A stretch of DNA of 64,000 nt from Heliopora coerulea (GCA_030142905.1 JASJOG010000147.1:225001-289000); one strand, 5' to 3'; shown: positions 46,251 through 59,275, numbered from the stretch's first letter. The notes: generated by a model not told the origin, from the letters alone. Numbers and translations: made by a program.

Positions 46251-49200
46251 CGTCCAAACAAAACTGGGTGTTTTGAATTGCGCTTATGGTTGAGGATGGT
46301 TTATGGGGGAGGGTCAACGACTTTCTTGCCAGTTAACGCTTTCCTTCTATACCGTTGGCTTTTAACAACCAATCACAACAATAGGATTAATAAAAGAACA
46401 GAGCAAGAAACTAGAGAGAACTTTGAATAAGGAAAAGAATAGAAATCAATGCCGGAAAGGGTAAAAGTCTGTATATCCTATGTGGTCTGTGTGTCTTGTA
46501 TCTAAATGTATCGGTAAATTTTGCCCACATAGGTAGTTCAGCAACTTCGACACTTAGAAAAATATATATACAATTCCTGTGGTTGAGTGGCCTACCGGAA
46601 CAACGGGTTATTTCCCGGTGGGCTCGAACAATTTGTAGTGTTTGGGCGCGAATGATTTGTAGGTAGAAGGTCCTTATGTAGAGGTTCAGGTCTGGTGCAG
46701 AATTATAATAAATGTGACGTTTTTTTTAGAGGTATGAGTTTAAAACTCCTAAAGGCTTAGCAGAGGGTCACTTTAAACCAACGATATTTTATTATCAACG
46801 CATGTTATTATACACTCATTTCATGATGTCCGTTGTTTCTTCAAAGTTTTTATCTTGATGAAATTAAAATTTCTGCATCTTAAATTCACATCGAATTCTT
46901 ATTGGCAGCAATCTTTTCACTCTAGCCTTACACCCCCTTCTTAAAGTGGGCCCTTAGCATATCATTTCCCTGCCCCTATTTGAGTGCCACGCCGGCACTG
47001 TACAATTCAAGATGAGATATCATTAAAGCATAGAACCTGTTGATGAGCTTTTCTGTGGAGTTATTTTACTTTAAGATTTCAGTGTTTTGTGTTTTTGGAA
47101 GTTCAACATGAAGGTCGGCTGCCAAATGATGAAAGATTCAAACCTTTTACCGACGAAGGAGGAATAAAGGAATCGAAAGAAATCAAAATTGGAATTTAAG
47201 TAATATAGAATGGGAAATACAAAGAAATCAAAATTGGAATTTAAGTAATATAGAATGGGAAATACATTACAAATTGATACAGTTTAAACTGTGGCAATCG
47301 AGAAGGCTTTGAACGATTTTGGTTGATATTCTCAAACACAAAGATTTTTCAAGAAGTCAAATTGATGAGTCATAAAAGTGACATCATATGAGAGAAAGAA
47401 ACACGTGTTTTAAAACCTACATGTCATATTGTTTTTTCAATCTTAACTGAATAATCTTAATATCATTGAAGAACAACACTCCCCCGGACCCATCAGTTAC
47501 TGCTAAATTAAAAAGAGATAAAACCTGAGATGATATCCAAAGAAATGAAACTATTTACTCATAGACGGAAAGCGTCCCTTTCTATTTCTTATTCACAGAG
47601 CTCAACTTTATCGTTCAGGATTCGAATTCATTGGGGAAGTAAATTTTTAATTGGATGTCACAGAGAAAATCATTGGTGTATTCCTATCCTTCGTGCGGCT
47701 GGTAAGCAGAATTTTGTTAAATTAGTTTGCTTCAGTTGCCTGTCAACATTTAAGTCGTTTGACATTAACTCTTTCGCTGAGGGAGCTGTCCCTTTGACAA
47801 GTAAAATCGTCTGGCGTTAGCCAAAATAAGATAATAACAGTTCTATGCCACCTGGAAAGTATTAACCCTTAAATGACACCGGACGTAAAAGAAGAGTAAA
47901 AGAAGAAACGAGAAAAAAAAAACAAAAACAAGAGTACAGAAAGAACAAAGAACAAAAAAGACATGCGTTAAAGAGTTAACGGACGTTAGACCGTTATTTG
48001 AATTGAGTGAATGCTGATCCGTTTTTCTGCCAGTGAAAGTATGTATAGGTCATTATGAGGCAGCAAGGGGATAAAATAGATTGAAGAACATCCGTAGTGG
48101 GATTTTGAAGAGGTGTATTTTAATTGCGAAGTAATTAGTTTGGTTGGGTTTATATGTATTTTTTTTTAAAAGATTTTTTAAACCATAAAAATACATAAAA
48201 GTTTAAAATCAGTGAATCGGATCCAAGCTTTGTCATGGTACGTCACCTTTAAATTAGGTTGGATTTATTTTAAATCCAACCCTATGTACAGGAAGAGAGC
48301 CGTCTTGATTCTTTGGGATATTTCTTGGTATATGTGTGTGTATATATGATTGAAAACTTGATTTTAGTGGATTAGTCAAGGGAGAAGTAGGGCAAGGGTG
48401 TGGTTAGAGTTAGTAGACAGGATACTTATTTGGGAAAGGGTAAGGAAAGGCCAACTGAATGGGAATTTTTTAATTTTTTGTCAATATGTGTAGAACAAAG
48501 GTTTTGATCAGGGTTAGGATTAGGGTTAAGATGTGGGTTAGGCTTTTAGAATAATAAAAAGGGCGTGATGTGAAGTAGTAGAAAATATGCTTATGTGGAA
48601 AAGGAGACAGACAGACAGACAGAGACAGAGAGAGAGATGAAAAAAATGTTTCATTATTTTGTTTTATAAATAAAATATGTTAAATTAATATGCTGATTAG
48701 GGTTAGGATTAGGATTAGGACGAGGGTTAGGATAATAGAACGATAGAAAGGGTTATAGATTAAGAATAGGGTTTTATATAATGGTAAGGATAAGAAAAAA
48801 CATTTAGAGAAAAGTAAAAAAAACGAAACAGCTTATAAAGAGAGTGCGAAACCAGGGTGCTAAGTAAAAAGAAGCCAAGAAGGCAGCATTCGCAGAGGCT
48901 AGCTGCTGACTTACTGCCCATTGTTTTTAGAAAAAAAAACTGTGTCATGAATCATCAGATTCCAAGCACGATAGGAAGGCATGTTTCTAACCCGCTGACA
49001 GGTCTCTGAACGACATGCCCGCTTATGAAAATTGAAGAAAGAAAGAGTTAAAAGAAGATGAAAGGAATAAAAGGAAAAAGAAAATAGAAAAAAAATGAAA
49101 CAGGAAACACAAAATAGTTTAATAGACTAATAATTTATTGTTGTAAGCGAAAGACCTGAGACGAGGTAACACAAGGGAAACAACATGGTGAACTGAAAGG

Positions 49201-50099
49201 TGTACGCATCATGAGGTCATGAAAAACTTTTTTAAGAAATTGATAAAAACTGTTTTACCTTATCCTCAAAATTGTTAGCAAACGGTAAATATGAGTATTT
49301 CAAAGTGAATGAGAACGAAAAATATATGTGACTCGAAAACTGAAACGGAAGAAACTCGAAAAAAAAGGCAAAAATCTTTTGAGATGGTTGACAAGTAGGC
49401 CAAATGAAATTCTATTGCAAAAGGTAACACAAAAACCAGAAAAGGAGCATAAATAATTTTAAAATTGTCAAGAGTTAAGAAATATCAATGTTTTAAAGTA
49501 AAAACGATTTTAAAACTCGAAAAAGTGTGGTAAATTGAAGTACTTACGAGGTGAATCCTTTGAAAAGTTCCTGTCATAAACCAAAAAAGTTTTTAAAAGG
49601 ACGAAAAGGCACTTACGCTGCCGTCATGGTAATGGAGTTTGGCCGAGCAAAAGATTAGGAACTACAAGGTTCGAAGGACAAAATGGCATGTGTTTCATCA
49701 GTTGAGAAATATATCGTTTGGAAGAAAAATTAAAATCGGAAGGATGCAACGAACTCCAAAACGGAGATCGAAAAATTAAAAGGTACGTGAATTAATAATA
49801 TAGTATAAATATCTAGAAAGGAACAGAAAAGGTGTCAATATTTTGCAACGAAAGATCACAGTTGTTCATCAAATTAACAGAACAAATCAAAGTCTTTAAC
49901 AAAATTTATTTAACAAAACCCTAGGAAAAGAATTTGATAAAAAATCAGAAACCCGGGAACGACCGCCCACAAAAGATGGACGGACTGGTTAATCAATCGA
50001 CAAACATCATCGAGTAATACTATAGTTGAACTTTTAACCATGGAAATCTAGGTACAACGTACGTTCAAACAAGCAAAACGAATGTTTTGAAAAAGTGCG
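46251..50099. other. Largely unexplained non-coding stretch
   Basis: I see no gene. 47155-47265 holds a tandem duplication of about 50 bp (AATCAAAATTGGAATTTAAG). Around 47803 the motif GTCTGGCGTTAGCC resembles 16166 and 16297. 48506-48545 and 48696-48740 hold degenerate TTAGGG runs and 48605-48640 is CAGA/GA-rich. A 96-codon frame at 47530-47820 has no recognisable domain. Confidence 0.45.
48506..48740 (+). repeat. Degenerate telomere-like TTAGGG blocks
   Basis: Two short clusters of GGGTTAGGATTAGGG-type units with variants (GGATTA, GAGGGTTA). The TTAGGG motif is the cnidarian and vertebrate telomere repeat; the runs are too short and impure to be a real telomere. Confidence 0.55.
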
Positions 50100-51075
50100 A
50101 GATCCACATCAGAAAGGTTTCTTGATGCATAGATAACGTGAATTTGAAAAACTTGATGCGTCACTATTCCGTAAGCACGTTGCTCGGAATAACCAATTTA
50201 TTGAAGATGGGTTGGATGTCCATACGAATCTGGAACGACGAAGTGATCCTTAAAATTGGGATTACGTTGGGAAGATACGACAGGAGGGAACTGAAAAAGT
50301 TGGGAAAGGCATTGGTCATTCTCCATGTACGACCAATCTTGTCGGAGAAGAGAACTGAGATGGGAATGATTATGATCGAAGGGTGTCACAGAAGGCAGAA
50401 CAGGAGAGTCGGCGTCGGTTTTTGGAACTAAAAGTTGGGATTGGCCGTGAAAGAGTAAGCCCTCCCCATGGCCAAAAGGATATCTGTATCTCGATATCCA
50501 CAGCCAAGAAGAATAACTAGAAGACGATGGGCTCTTTCAAAGATTTGGTCTTATGTGATTATTCGAAGATATCTCAGCATTTGACTATAGACGAGGCCCG
50601 TCTTACAAGATTCAGGATGGTAAGATTTAAAGTGTAATAAGGGTAGACAATCTGTAGGTTTGATGTACAGATTGGATTTAAGGCAGTGGTCATCGTTCGA
50701 GTAAATGATTATATCTAAGGAACTAATTTTGCGGTCGGAATAGGAAAATTCAGATTTGATAGGAGGATGATAGGAGTTGAAAAGTTTTATCATCAGGTAA
50801 TGAAAGTAAAAATGAATGTTCTAAACAACCCATAAAATAATTAACATGGGAAAGGGACATTTTTGTTCCCATAGCAGTTCCATGTTTCTGTAAATATAAC
50901 TGATTGTTAAACGTAGAAAAGTTGTTTTTGAGAATAAATTGAAAAAATTGGAAAATAACAGGTAATAAGGGCCAATCATCTTAGTAATAAGATTTGAGAG
51001 CTTTCATAGACGCTTGAATGCCTTCTTCAATGGGAATATTAGTGTAAAGAGATTTAACGCATGTCAGCCAATCAG
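50100..51075 (-). mobile_element. PLE of another family, catalytic box deleted
   Basis: Minus strand: VKSLYTNIPIEEGIQASMKA (motif A region), QLYLQKHGTAMGTKMSLSHV and NYFMGCLEHSFL (motif B), then a jump to FNSYHPPIKSEFSYSDRKIS, LDIIIYSNDDHCLKSNLYIK, PTDCLPLLHFKSYHP and YSQMLRYLRI (open at 50551-50793), and near 50240 SSQRNPNFKDHFVV. The segment that should hold the YxDD catalytic box, about 45 codons between HSFL and FNSYHP, is absent. The KPTD..FKSYHP style differs from the YRKPTFTG style of the other PLEs. Confidence 0.75.
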
Positions 51076-52811
51076 AAGCGGCGTTGTATTACATTGATGT
51101 TATCATTTATTTAGCAGCAGCTTAAGTCTAAGGATGATTTTACCATTGTATACTACACAGCTATTAATGATGGACTGAAGCAATATCTGAAGAAATTTTG
51201 CTGTAACTTAACCTGGTGATTCGCTCTGTTAGTTTTACTGCACGACGAACGACTTATGAGCATCTTTGTCGTCCAATTAAGAAGAACGAAGAAATTGTAT
51301 CGGAGTTTAGAAATTCTTGGAGCGGTGATCATGTACACTCGTCCTATCTAAGTAGTTCTGTAGATCTGGTTATTTTCATACTAGTTATCCAGTATTTAAA
51401 TTGAACCGAATATTTTATAATTAAAATAGTAATTAAATTAAAATAGTAATTAAATTATTAAGTAAATTATTAAGTTAATTATTTTTATGTGATAACCTTT
51501 TCAATTACCCGCTTTACCGGTGGGATATATGTTGAAGCTGATTCAATTTCGACTGTTGTCGAAGGTTCAACAATTGCTCACAAATCAACAATACATTTAA
51601 TGGAAAAATTCGTCACCAGTCAGTCTGTGACAGAAAAGTTCCACTTGATGCCAATAACCAATGAGCGACAAAAAGTTGTTGTTCATTTCACATGTTTACT
51701 AGACCACAGCGACGGGATAATATTTTATCTATTATATGATGATGAGTCAAACGCAGAGTTTAACTGACGATTGGTTTATGACCACGTGGTCGAAGCAAAA
51801 CTGTGGCTCTTGCCCAGTTCGATTTGTTTTCCAAACCACCCGTTAACGCAGTTTCAAGACTTTAAAAGTGTCTTTATTGTGACTGATTAATGGTTGGAAA
51901 AAGTAAAACTTATGCTGTAAGCTCTATGCGTGCTGAATCTCTAATTTTCATATAGAAGAGCTGAAATACAGAACAAAACTCTTCTTGATCTTGGAGAAAC
52001 AGAACATAACTATGACCAGAGACAAAATTAATTTGGGTCAAAATATTCTGCATAACAAGCCTGGAGGCCACGCTTAAGCCACTCGATTTCATTCAGTCCG
52101 CGTGTAGCTTTGAGACGCACTTGTCACTTGGGTTTTGTAACTTACATTAAATGAGCTCACTCCTTGTAAATTTAAGGAATCATGTAAGCAAGCACTTGCT
52201 GATTACTCTTGCTAAACAAAGAGTGCAAAAACGCTTAATGTGCCGCGGTTTTCAGGCTACGTTTACAGTATACATGAAGCTTTCTGTACCGACGCGAAAG
52301 CCATGCCGGATAGGCCTTAAGTTTACACTAGGAGCTCCATTTTTAAATTGATTATTGGAATGGAACTTTGTTGTTCAGTTCCGCTCTTGAAAATGTTACG
52401 TTCCCTATAGGATGGGCGTTTACGCAGTGCTTACTTACGAAAATTTATAAATTTCTAAGAGAAGCAGCGTCATTGTGAAGAAGTCTAAAGTTTCCCAAGG
52501 CAACAGATTATTCTCATAAAGATAACGTGCAAACTCAAGTTATGTACTTGTACCATGAGGAAGAAGTGGAAATTTGAATTCGTGCCAACTGGTTAGCATC
52601 TTTGTTCAGATTTTTAAAAAACAATGCAGCTTATTAACGAAAAGATTTGTTAACTGAAGTATTTTAATTGAAGATGGAGTGGCCTTTCTACATCGTGTTT
52701 GGTAATCAGTTCTAAATTTTCTCTTCATACAACTACTTTGGTTAAATAAATTCGATAGATTAAACCTTAGAAAGTATGGTCGATAATTTAAGGAGATCGG
52801 GTTCAATAAGC
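51076..52811. other. Flank between PLE and FGF-C
   Basis: No recognised gene. 51425-51475 is a short duplication of AATAGTAATTAAATTA-like units. 52500-52770 is a diverged match of the sequence downstream of FGF-A and FGF-B (TTTGTTAAGATTTTTAAAAA-like blocks), so it is probably the FGF-C 3' flank. Short frames elsewhere show no domain. Confidence 0.45.
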
Positions 52812-55800
52812 CTATAGTTGAAGAAATTTGATTGATTTCTGACAAGCATTTGTTTTCTTTACCAGTTGAGGCTTACCACGTTCATCAAAACCAAGGTACC
52901 AGTCATAGTTGTACACAGATTGGAGTATAATATATTTACGGAAACGGCATCTCTTAGAGGTGTAGTTTTCCTAGAAGGAAAGATAAAATTAAAGCTGGAA
53001 ATAAGAAAATTTTGATCGTACAAAATTATAATAAATAAAAAATTAAAAAAATTAAGAAATCTAGCCTCCAAGAAACAACATCTTGTAAAGTTCAAAACTT
53101 GAGTTATGACAAAACAAAACCGACCATCGATGACTTTGAAATAAGGTTGAAAAATCACTGAGATCGGCTTGGTTTGACTTTCAACTAAAATATTGTGTTT
53201 AAAAGATGTTTTTGTTTGAGTATGTTTCTTTTTCTATGTCCTATCTATTTTTCATACTGTTTTCTCTTGATTATCCTTGAAAAGAAAGATGCTGACCGGG
53301 ACAAGCTGGCTCATATAAAAAGGAAATACCTTACTTGTTCGTAATAAAAACACAAAGGAAAATCGTGGCTATGTTACAAAGACTCGGCTGATCTTCTCGT
53401 AGAATTTTTGTGTCTAAGAAACATTATCTTAGTTCCTTGGTAAACTAGCGTATAGATGGCTTCGTTCTTGAAATAATTTAATAAACTTGCAATACGTTCT
53501 TAAGTGGTTCTAAAAAACTGGTCTTTTACGTCGTGTTTACCGCTCACGTTTTAACTTACAATCGTCGAACACGTAATCAAGCAACCAAATAACCTATCAC
53601 TGTACTAATTAATTGAACTCAACTTATTTAATTCATTTGAAGAAACTTTTCCGTGATACCAGAAAAGTTATCTTGCCTCCTCTGGAAGACGCTTATCTTG
53701 GTAGAATTTCTCGAGATTAAAAAATTTCCACAAGCATTTTCTGAACCATAATTTTTTTTTTTTTATAAAATGAACTTGATTCAAGGAAATATCTTTTTTG
53801 AAAGTGAGAAAAATCCTTTCGGACTCTCTATAAAATAAAAATCTAGGTAAGTTTTGAAGAATTTGCAACTCAAATATCCTTTGCGGTTCCTTTGTTAATT
53901 CAAGGAAAACGTTAAAAATCCTTACCAAGACTGTAACAGCATTGTCCTCATTAAAGCAAACATATCTCTTATCACGTTCGCCTTTGATCGCAACAATGTT
54001 TCCTCGAACTGGTTCAATCACAGTATTTGCTGTATTACATAAAAAAAGAGGAAAAAAAAAATTGTTGACTGCTCAAGCCACAGAGTTCAAACGCCAGCGT
54101 CGCAAGTTGCTTTATTTCTTAGTGTTTGAAAAAGGGAGTAGATTCGTTCGTATAAGTGAACTTGCTTTGCGACTTGTTTTCCTGGACATCTAAAACAATA
54201 AAATTAAAGTTGGTAACTTTAAAAGTTGCACTTGACCAAAAAATCAAAGCGTGATGATGAGTCTTTTCCTTTTAAGCTCAGGGGATGTCACCACCTATTT
54301 TAAGCTGTAGAATTTGAAGTTGGCCTTAGAGAGCGACATGTTTGTTTCTTGGTGTACACTGAAATCTGGAACGTTAGACTAGATTGCGCTGACTATTAAA
54401 GACTCTTATATTCTCACTGTTAAAGCTCTTAGGCCAAAAAATTAGAATGGTAACATTGTTTATTAAATAGTACGCTAGTCCTTAAAATGAATTTCGAACG
54501 TTATACACTTAATTTCTGTTCCCGAGGGGGACAGTTTTGTTTTCCCGACAGGTTCGATTTTTCCAGAGACGAAGTCGAGGGAAACATCGAGGCTCGAAAT
54601 CCCTTATTTCCCTCTATAAGATCCACTAGTTCATCGAGGGAGGATTGGAGAAAACGTGTCTTCGTATGAAACAAAGATTTATCTGCTGGTGGGCTCTGTG
54701 CAATTTATCACCGGAGTTCATGTCCAGGGACAAGACATGTAGCATCCTACTTCACAAGCGATGGCGCTAACCATAACATTAAAATTTATACCATTCAACA
54801 CCACCTCATTATCCATACACGCCCTCATTTCATCAACTCTATTTTTACCTCCTATATAATAAGGCCCATCTTCAAATTTCATCATTGTTAATTTACCTGT
54901 CGAAGCTTGCAGACTGGCAATCGAAAGCTCGTAGTAATAAAATATTTTGGTCATAGAACGCTTTAGTTGTTATCATGAATAATCCTGACAGCACAACTTC
55001 AATGTTGTGTTTTGTTCTATTGCACCAGAGAAAACGCGTTCACTCTGACCTTGGCTGTTTTTCGAGGTTTTTCACCGTCGACAGTTCTGGTGAGGCTTCC
55101 ATTCAATAAACAAAAAGTGTTGAAACAGCACCTTAAATATCTTTTTATGTATATTCTGAGTCTTTCCCTCTACAAGATTCCTTATTAAATTGCTATGGCA
55201 GCGAGCTGTCCGATTTCGAAAATCCTACAATTTGACTGGTTCATAAGCAGTCGGATACTTCTGATATTGCCCACTCAGGGAAGATTTAAAAGGCCTATGG
55301 TTAAGTGGAAAAAAAATTAAAATGTTTGAAAATATATTAAGTGAAAATGTATGACGAAAAAATCAGGAAAAGGAAAAGTAACGAAATGTTGAATGAAACT
55401 GGTCAAGAAATTCTTTATGAAATTCCGATAAGAGTTTGCAAGTCTTATTTTGACGTTCTCTAGCTTTGCACATGTCAATTAATTTATATTTCAGTAAAGC
55501 TATAGAATAATCTACTTATTGATGGTGCTTTTTCGGTCTGTACTAGTGAAATAACGGACTTCCATTTTGCCATGGACCTCGACTCGGTGCTGTCGCCTCT
55601 GTCCGTATTAAAAAAACATGGGTCTGATATTTCACCTGAACATACCTCACGGTCGATAAATAAGCAGTATTCCATCATAGGAAGATTGGAAAAATTGTGT
55701 TGTTGTATGAAACAAACAGTTATCTGGTGCTATTTATCACCATAATTCATGTGACATGCTTTAACCACATGCTAACTATATACGACATTCGTCAATGGTT

Positions 55801-58340
55801 GTAATAACCAGGTAGGGGGAAAAATTTTTAAAATTGTATCCCACGCACGATGCATTTAGATTAAGATAAAGTCACATGAGAACAGCTCAATCAATGGGTT
55901 TTACTGTTATCTCTAGCAAAACGTCAGCTACATAACAAAGAATAATGACGAGCTAATGGTTTTGACCTTCCATACTTACCAGTCCTACTTGAGGTTGACG
56001 TTTTAGCGTGGACCTCATTAGACTTTATTAGCAGGTACACTGTGCTACCGTCTGTTTTCACGTGAGCTAATCTCGTTGTAGACCGTTTGTATATCCTCCT
56101 AGAATCCTGCAAAGTAGAAAATGTTAGATAAGGAATGCATACTGTACATCTACCAATATGACTGCTTAAAACGAAACAAAACAAAAACAACCCCAAACTT
56201 ATTGCTATTCAAACATAATCGCTAAATCATGTTTATCTTTTTACATTTACGCTCGTTATCCGGATTTCACTAAAAATATCCGAAAGAAATCCTCAAAAAA
56301 AAATCCTAAAATCTGGCCATGCAGAAAAATGCACGTGATTTTAAAATACCATTAGAAACTATTAACAGTCTGAATCTGTTATGAAAATCTGCTAAAATTA
56401 TTTGAAATCCTTGCTAATGTCTGTGAAATAATGAAACAGTAGCCTTGCTATGGACCAGCGAGTTACATTAGTACAAGTAGTTACATTTGCAATTAGTACT
56501 ACCAAGTATGAACATGGCACAACCACATGCTTCTTCCAGCAAAGACCAACAGCAACCACTCTGTTAAATTCCCTCTGTACCATTGCGTTGTTTGACCGTC
56601 TCTATCGGAACTTAGCTCTCATATCTAAACACGAACATCCTTTTATATATTGATATCCTCGTTATGATCAACACTTGATTTATATACCACCCTTAAATAT
56701 ATTTCTCCCAGAATATTTCAGCGCTATATAGTTAACATAGTCTCCTCACCTGACATGTGGAAGATGCATAATAACAAATACCCTCAGATATTATTGGATT
56801 GCACTTTTGACTACCTTTTAATTCTTCTTAACGTAATTAGGATATCGTCTTTTTATAATTATGTAAATATAAAAATCAATTATTCTTGTAATTCAAATAC
56901 TCAATTGTTGTCCCTCAATTCCAGGTTCCCATGCTTCCTCGCAGGCCACTATCTCGCAAAGGACAATATTTATTCCCAACACGACACACTTCCCACTCAA
57001 CAAACACAATGCATTCACTCTTCACATGGTTTAATTAACTCTGAGTTGGTAGTCATACGAGATATATTGTAAACTCTAACGCTCTTACAGACATTCCTTT
57101 TCTTCCTCAGACGTCTTGCCGGAAGCAAAGTGCGCAAGTGTTCCAGCTATTTTTTCGATTATTTCTGTACAGAACCCTTCCATCACAATATACTATAAAC
57201 CCAGTACTTGTTCAATTACCTAATCTTAAGAATTATAAAACTTTAATTTGTTAGCAAAAGAACTTTTTAAAAAATTTTTTCGCAATTATCAGTTTTTGAA
57301 ATGCTAGATTTATATACGGGAAATTATCGTTACTTCACCTTTTTGTATGAAAAATTAGCGAGAAATAAGTATACAATAAACCCGCAATGACATAAAGATT
57401 AATGAGACAAATACAAAATAAAATAGATTCCTAAACATGTCATTCTTAATTTATAACATCTTCTCCGGTCCAATCCCTTTTCTACTTATTTTCTACTTAT
57501 GTTTGGCAACGACATTTTTGGGAATCTGTTTTATTTTGTATTTCGTTAAACTGTCGACCGGTTATTGTTTTTAATGAGACAAAAAGCCACCACAAAATGG
57601 GGAGGGAGAAGAAATCCAAGAAACCCCTAGAAGTTGTGAAAAAAATCCGGCAAAAAATTAATTGAATTTTTTAATTCAAAAAAAGTCACGTGTTTTTTGG
57701 CTGTTAGCTTTTTAAATTTTACCCTGGCTAAGTTGAGACGATTTTACTGCCAAGGGAAGACGTCTCGCAACGGAAAGAGTAATAAAGTGGAGAGGAAGCG
57801 TAGAAGTCCAAACTGCGCTACTCATGCTTATTGAACTTATCAATAAACAATCATCTCACCATTTACGGAGGACAGAAAAACTGACAACGCAGCGACTGAA
57901 CATTGTTTAGCGCCAGGAACATTGTTTTCTCTCCCGTTGGTATTTAACAAAATCTAAGCGCAAGTTAAAGGAAATAATTTAACGAAACTTCACCAAAAAT
58001 CAAGATTACGAACAGTGGAAATACGCAATTGATGACCCTTCGGCATTGTTTGACCGAGAGTTCGAAAGAAGCCTTCATCTGAGGAAAACAGATCATTAGT
58101 GCCAGTAGAAGAGAAATGAATCTGCGACACAATTCACTAAGCAATTCAAAAACTAAGCGAGTGAACTCAAGGAAGCGTCGCCAAAAAGAATATACGAAAA
58201 ACACAAAAAGATTGTTAACTACTTACGGCAGCTTTCGAATCAGAATTCAAAGTTGTCGTCTCGCAGAAGCAGAGGGTTATTGTGATGAGAACAAAAGTAA
58301 ATATGATACGTAATCGTCCAGACAGCGAGCCCATACTCAT
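52812..58340 (-). CDS. FGF-C: diverged FGF-like ligand, 4 exons
   Basis: Exons on the minus strand: 58340-58227 (114 nt), 56106-55980 (127), 54029-53926 (104) and 52970-52812 (159 with stop); 167 aa, phases compatible. The signal peptide (MSMGSLSGRL, core IIFTFVLITITLCF) and the exon end LNSDSKAA match A and B. The ligand domain reads RRIYKRSTTRLAHVKTDG, RGNIVAIKGERDKRYVCFNE, KRCRF and YDWYLGFDERGKPQ, KKTNACQKSIKFLQL. This is the clearest FGF-like text of the three although it differs from A and B at most ligand positions. Exon 2 is 36 nt shorter and the signature Glu after C-x-F is Lys. Introns of 2120, 1950 and 955 nt hold repeats. Subfamily and function are inferred. Confidence 0.85.
54540..55760. 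repeat. Local repeat pair in FGF-C intron 2
   Basis: A block near 54636-54725 (GAGGATTGGAGAAAACGTGT, GTATGAAACAAA, ATTTATCACC) recurs diverged at 55680-55755. Between them is a 78-codon minus-strand frame (54718-54954) starting MTKIFYYYELSIASLQASTG, unidentified. Confidence 0.45.
56353..56735. repeat. Promoter-like repeat in FGF-C intron 1
   Basis: Diverged partner of 9412-9800. On the minus strand it has TATATAAATC near 56677-56686, then TATAAAAGGATG near 56636-56647, and an open frame of 61 codons at 56583-56398 beginning MVQREFNRVVAVGLCWKKH with a hydrophobic stretch PCSYLVVLIA. It might be an alternative first exon or simply repeat. Confidence 0.4.
56736..57960. other. FGF-C intron 1, nothing recognised
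   Basis: AT-rich intronic sequence without a repeat or gene that I can identify. The part from about 57965 to 58110 matches a block in intron 1 of FGF-A and FGF-B. Confidence 0.5.
57965..58204 (-). other. Conserved block in intron 1 of all three FGF genes
   Basis: The minus-strand text ALM-CFPQMKASFELS is shared with 20066-20160 and 41275-41369, with a similar frame upstream (ISLLLALM). The nucleotide match between this old paralogue and A/B is stronger here than in most intron sequence. It could be an alternative exon or an intronic regulatory element. Confidence 0.4.
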
Positions 58341-58430
58341 GGAAAGTTTAAGTTATCTAACTCTTATCGGACTATGGAATGAATCGTTTTCCCACTGTTT
58401 TGGTTTGACTGAGCAAAAATGAATTCATTG

Positions 58431-58438
58431 TTTATATA
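58431..58438 (-). promoter_or_regulatory. TATA box of FGF-C
   Basis: TATATAAA on the minus strand, 91 nt before the start codon; surrounding sequence is recognisably related to the A and B promoters. Confidence 0.6.
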
Positions 58439-58731
58439 CTTTTTCATGTGGAATAGCTTCCTACCGTTTAATGACATCAACTACCGTTTCTGTGCATCGA
58501 AAGATGTTGATATCCCCATTCATTTGACTTTACCTTTTTTGGAAATTTCTATTTAGGCTGTAGTTTTCATTTCCTAAACCCACAAACCGTCAAAGCTAAC
58601 CTTTAGTTGTTTCGAACCTTGTAACAAAACCCATCGAACGTAAACCCAATTGGTAATCGTATTGATTTTCTATTATTATTTCAATCTTTTCCTTTTTCAG
58701 TTTTAAAGATTTCGACATAAAGGTTGAGCCT

Positions 58732-59275
58732 CAATTTCAGAACAAATATTAATGCCCATCAAAGTACACGCAATAAGGCCATGATTTGTAAAAGAAATAT
58801 GTTTATTAACAGGACTAACGTTTCGTTGCGTTTCGCAACATCATCAGAGTATGAATAAATTAAACGGGTATTGTATTTACAAGGTTAGAGATATGAAGTA
58901 GGCGTTATATTACAAGATGTATGGGAAACGAAAATGGATAGAAAACGAAAATAGACAGGACTCCTAAACTTCTGAGGTCTCGTGTCGTTTATTCTTACAC
59001 GTGTCAATGCTGCTACTCATTGTATGTGGGCCAAACGGCCCGCCACTTACACACACGAGCCTCTGATCATCTAGGAATCTCTGCCTTGACAGGTAAAAAG
59101 CTTCTTAACCCATCACCTTCCAGCGTTTGAACTCATGTCACTGAGACTGGCCACACTGCATCACTCAACGACTTCAAAATCCTATCCTCCTGTTCTTCTG
59201 CCTCTGAACTTTTGGTAAGAGAAAGTCTTATTATTTCTAAACTTAAATCTTCCTTGAATGCCAATCTAAGCTCTG

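Noticed and set aside
48506..48740. Telomere or internal telomeric array
   Set aside because: Only a few degenerate TTAGGG-like units in each block; far too short and impure.
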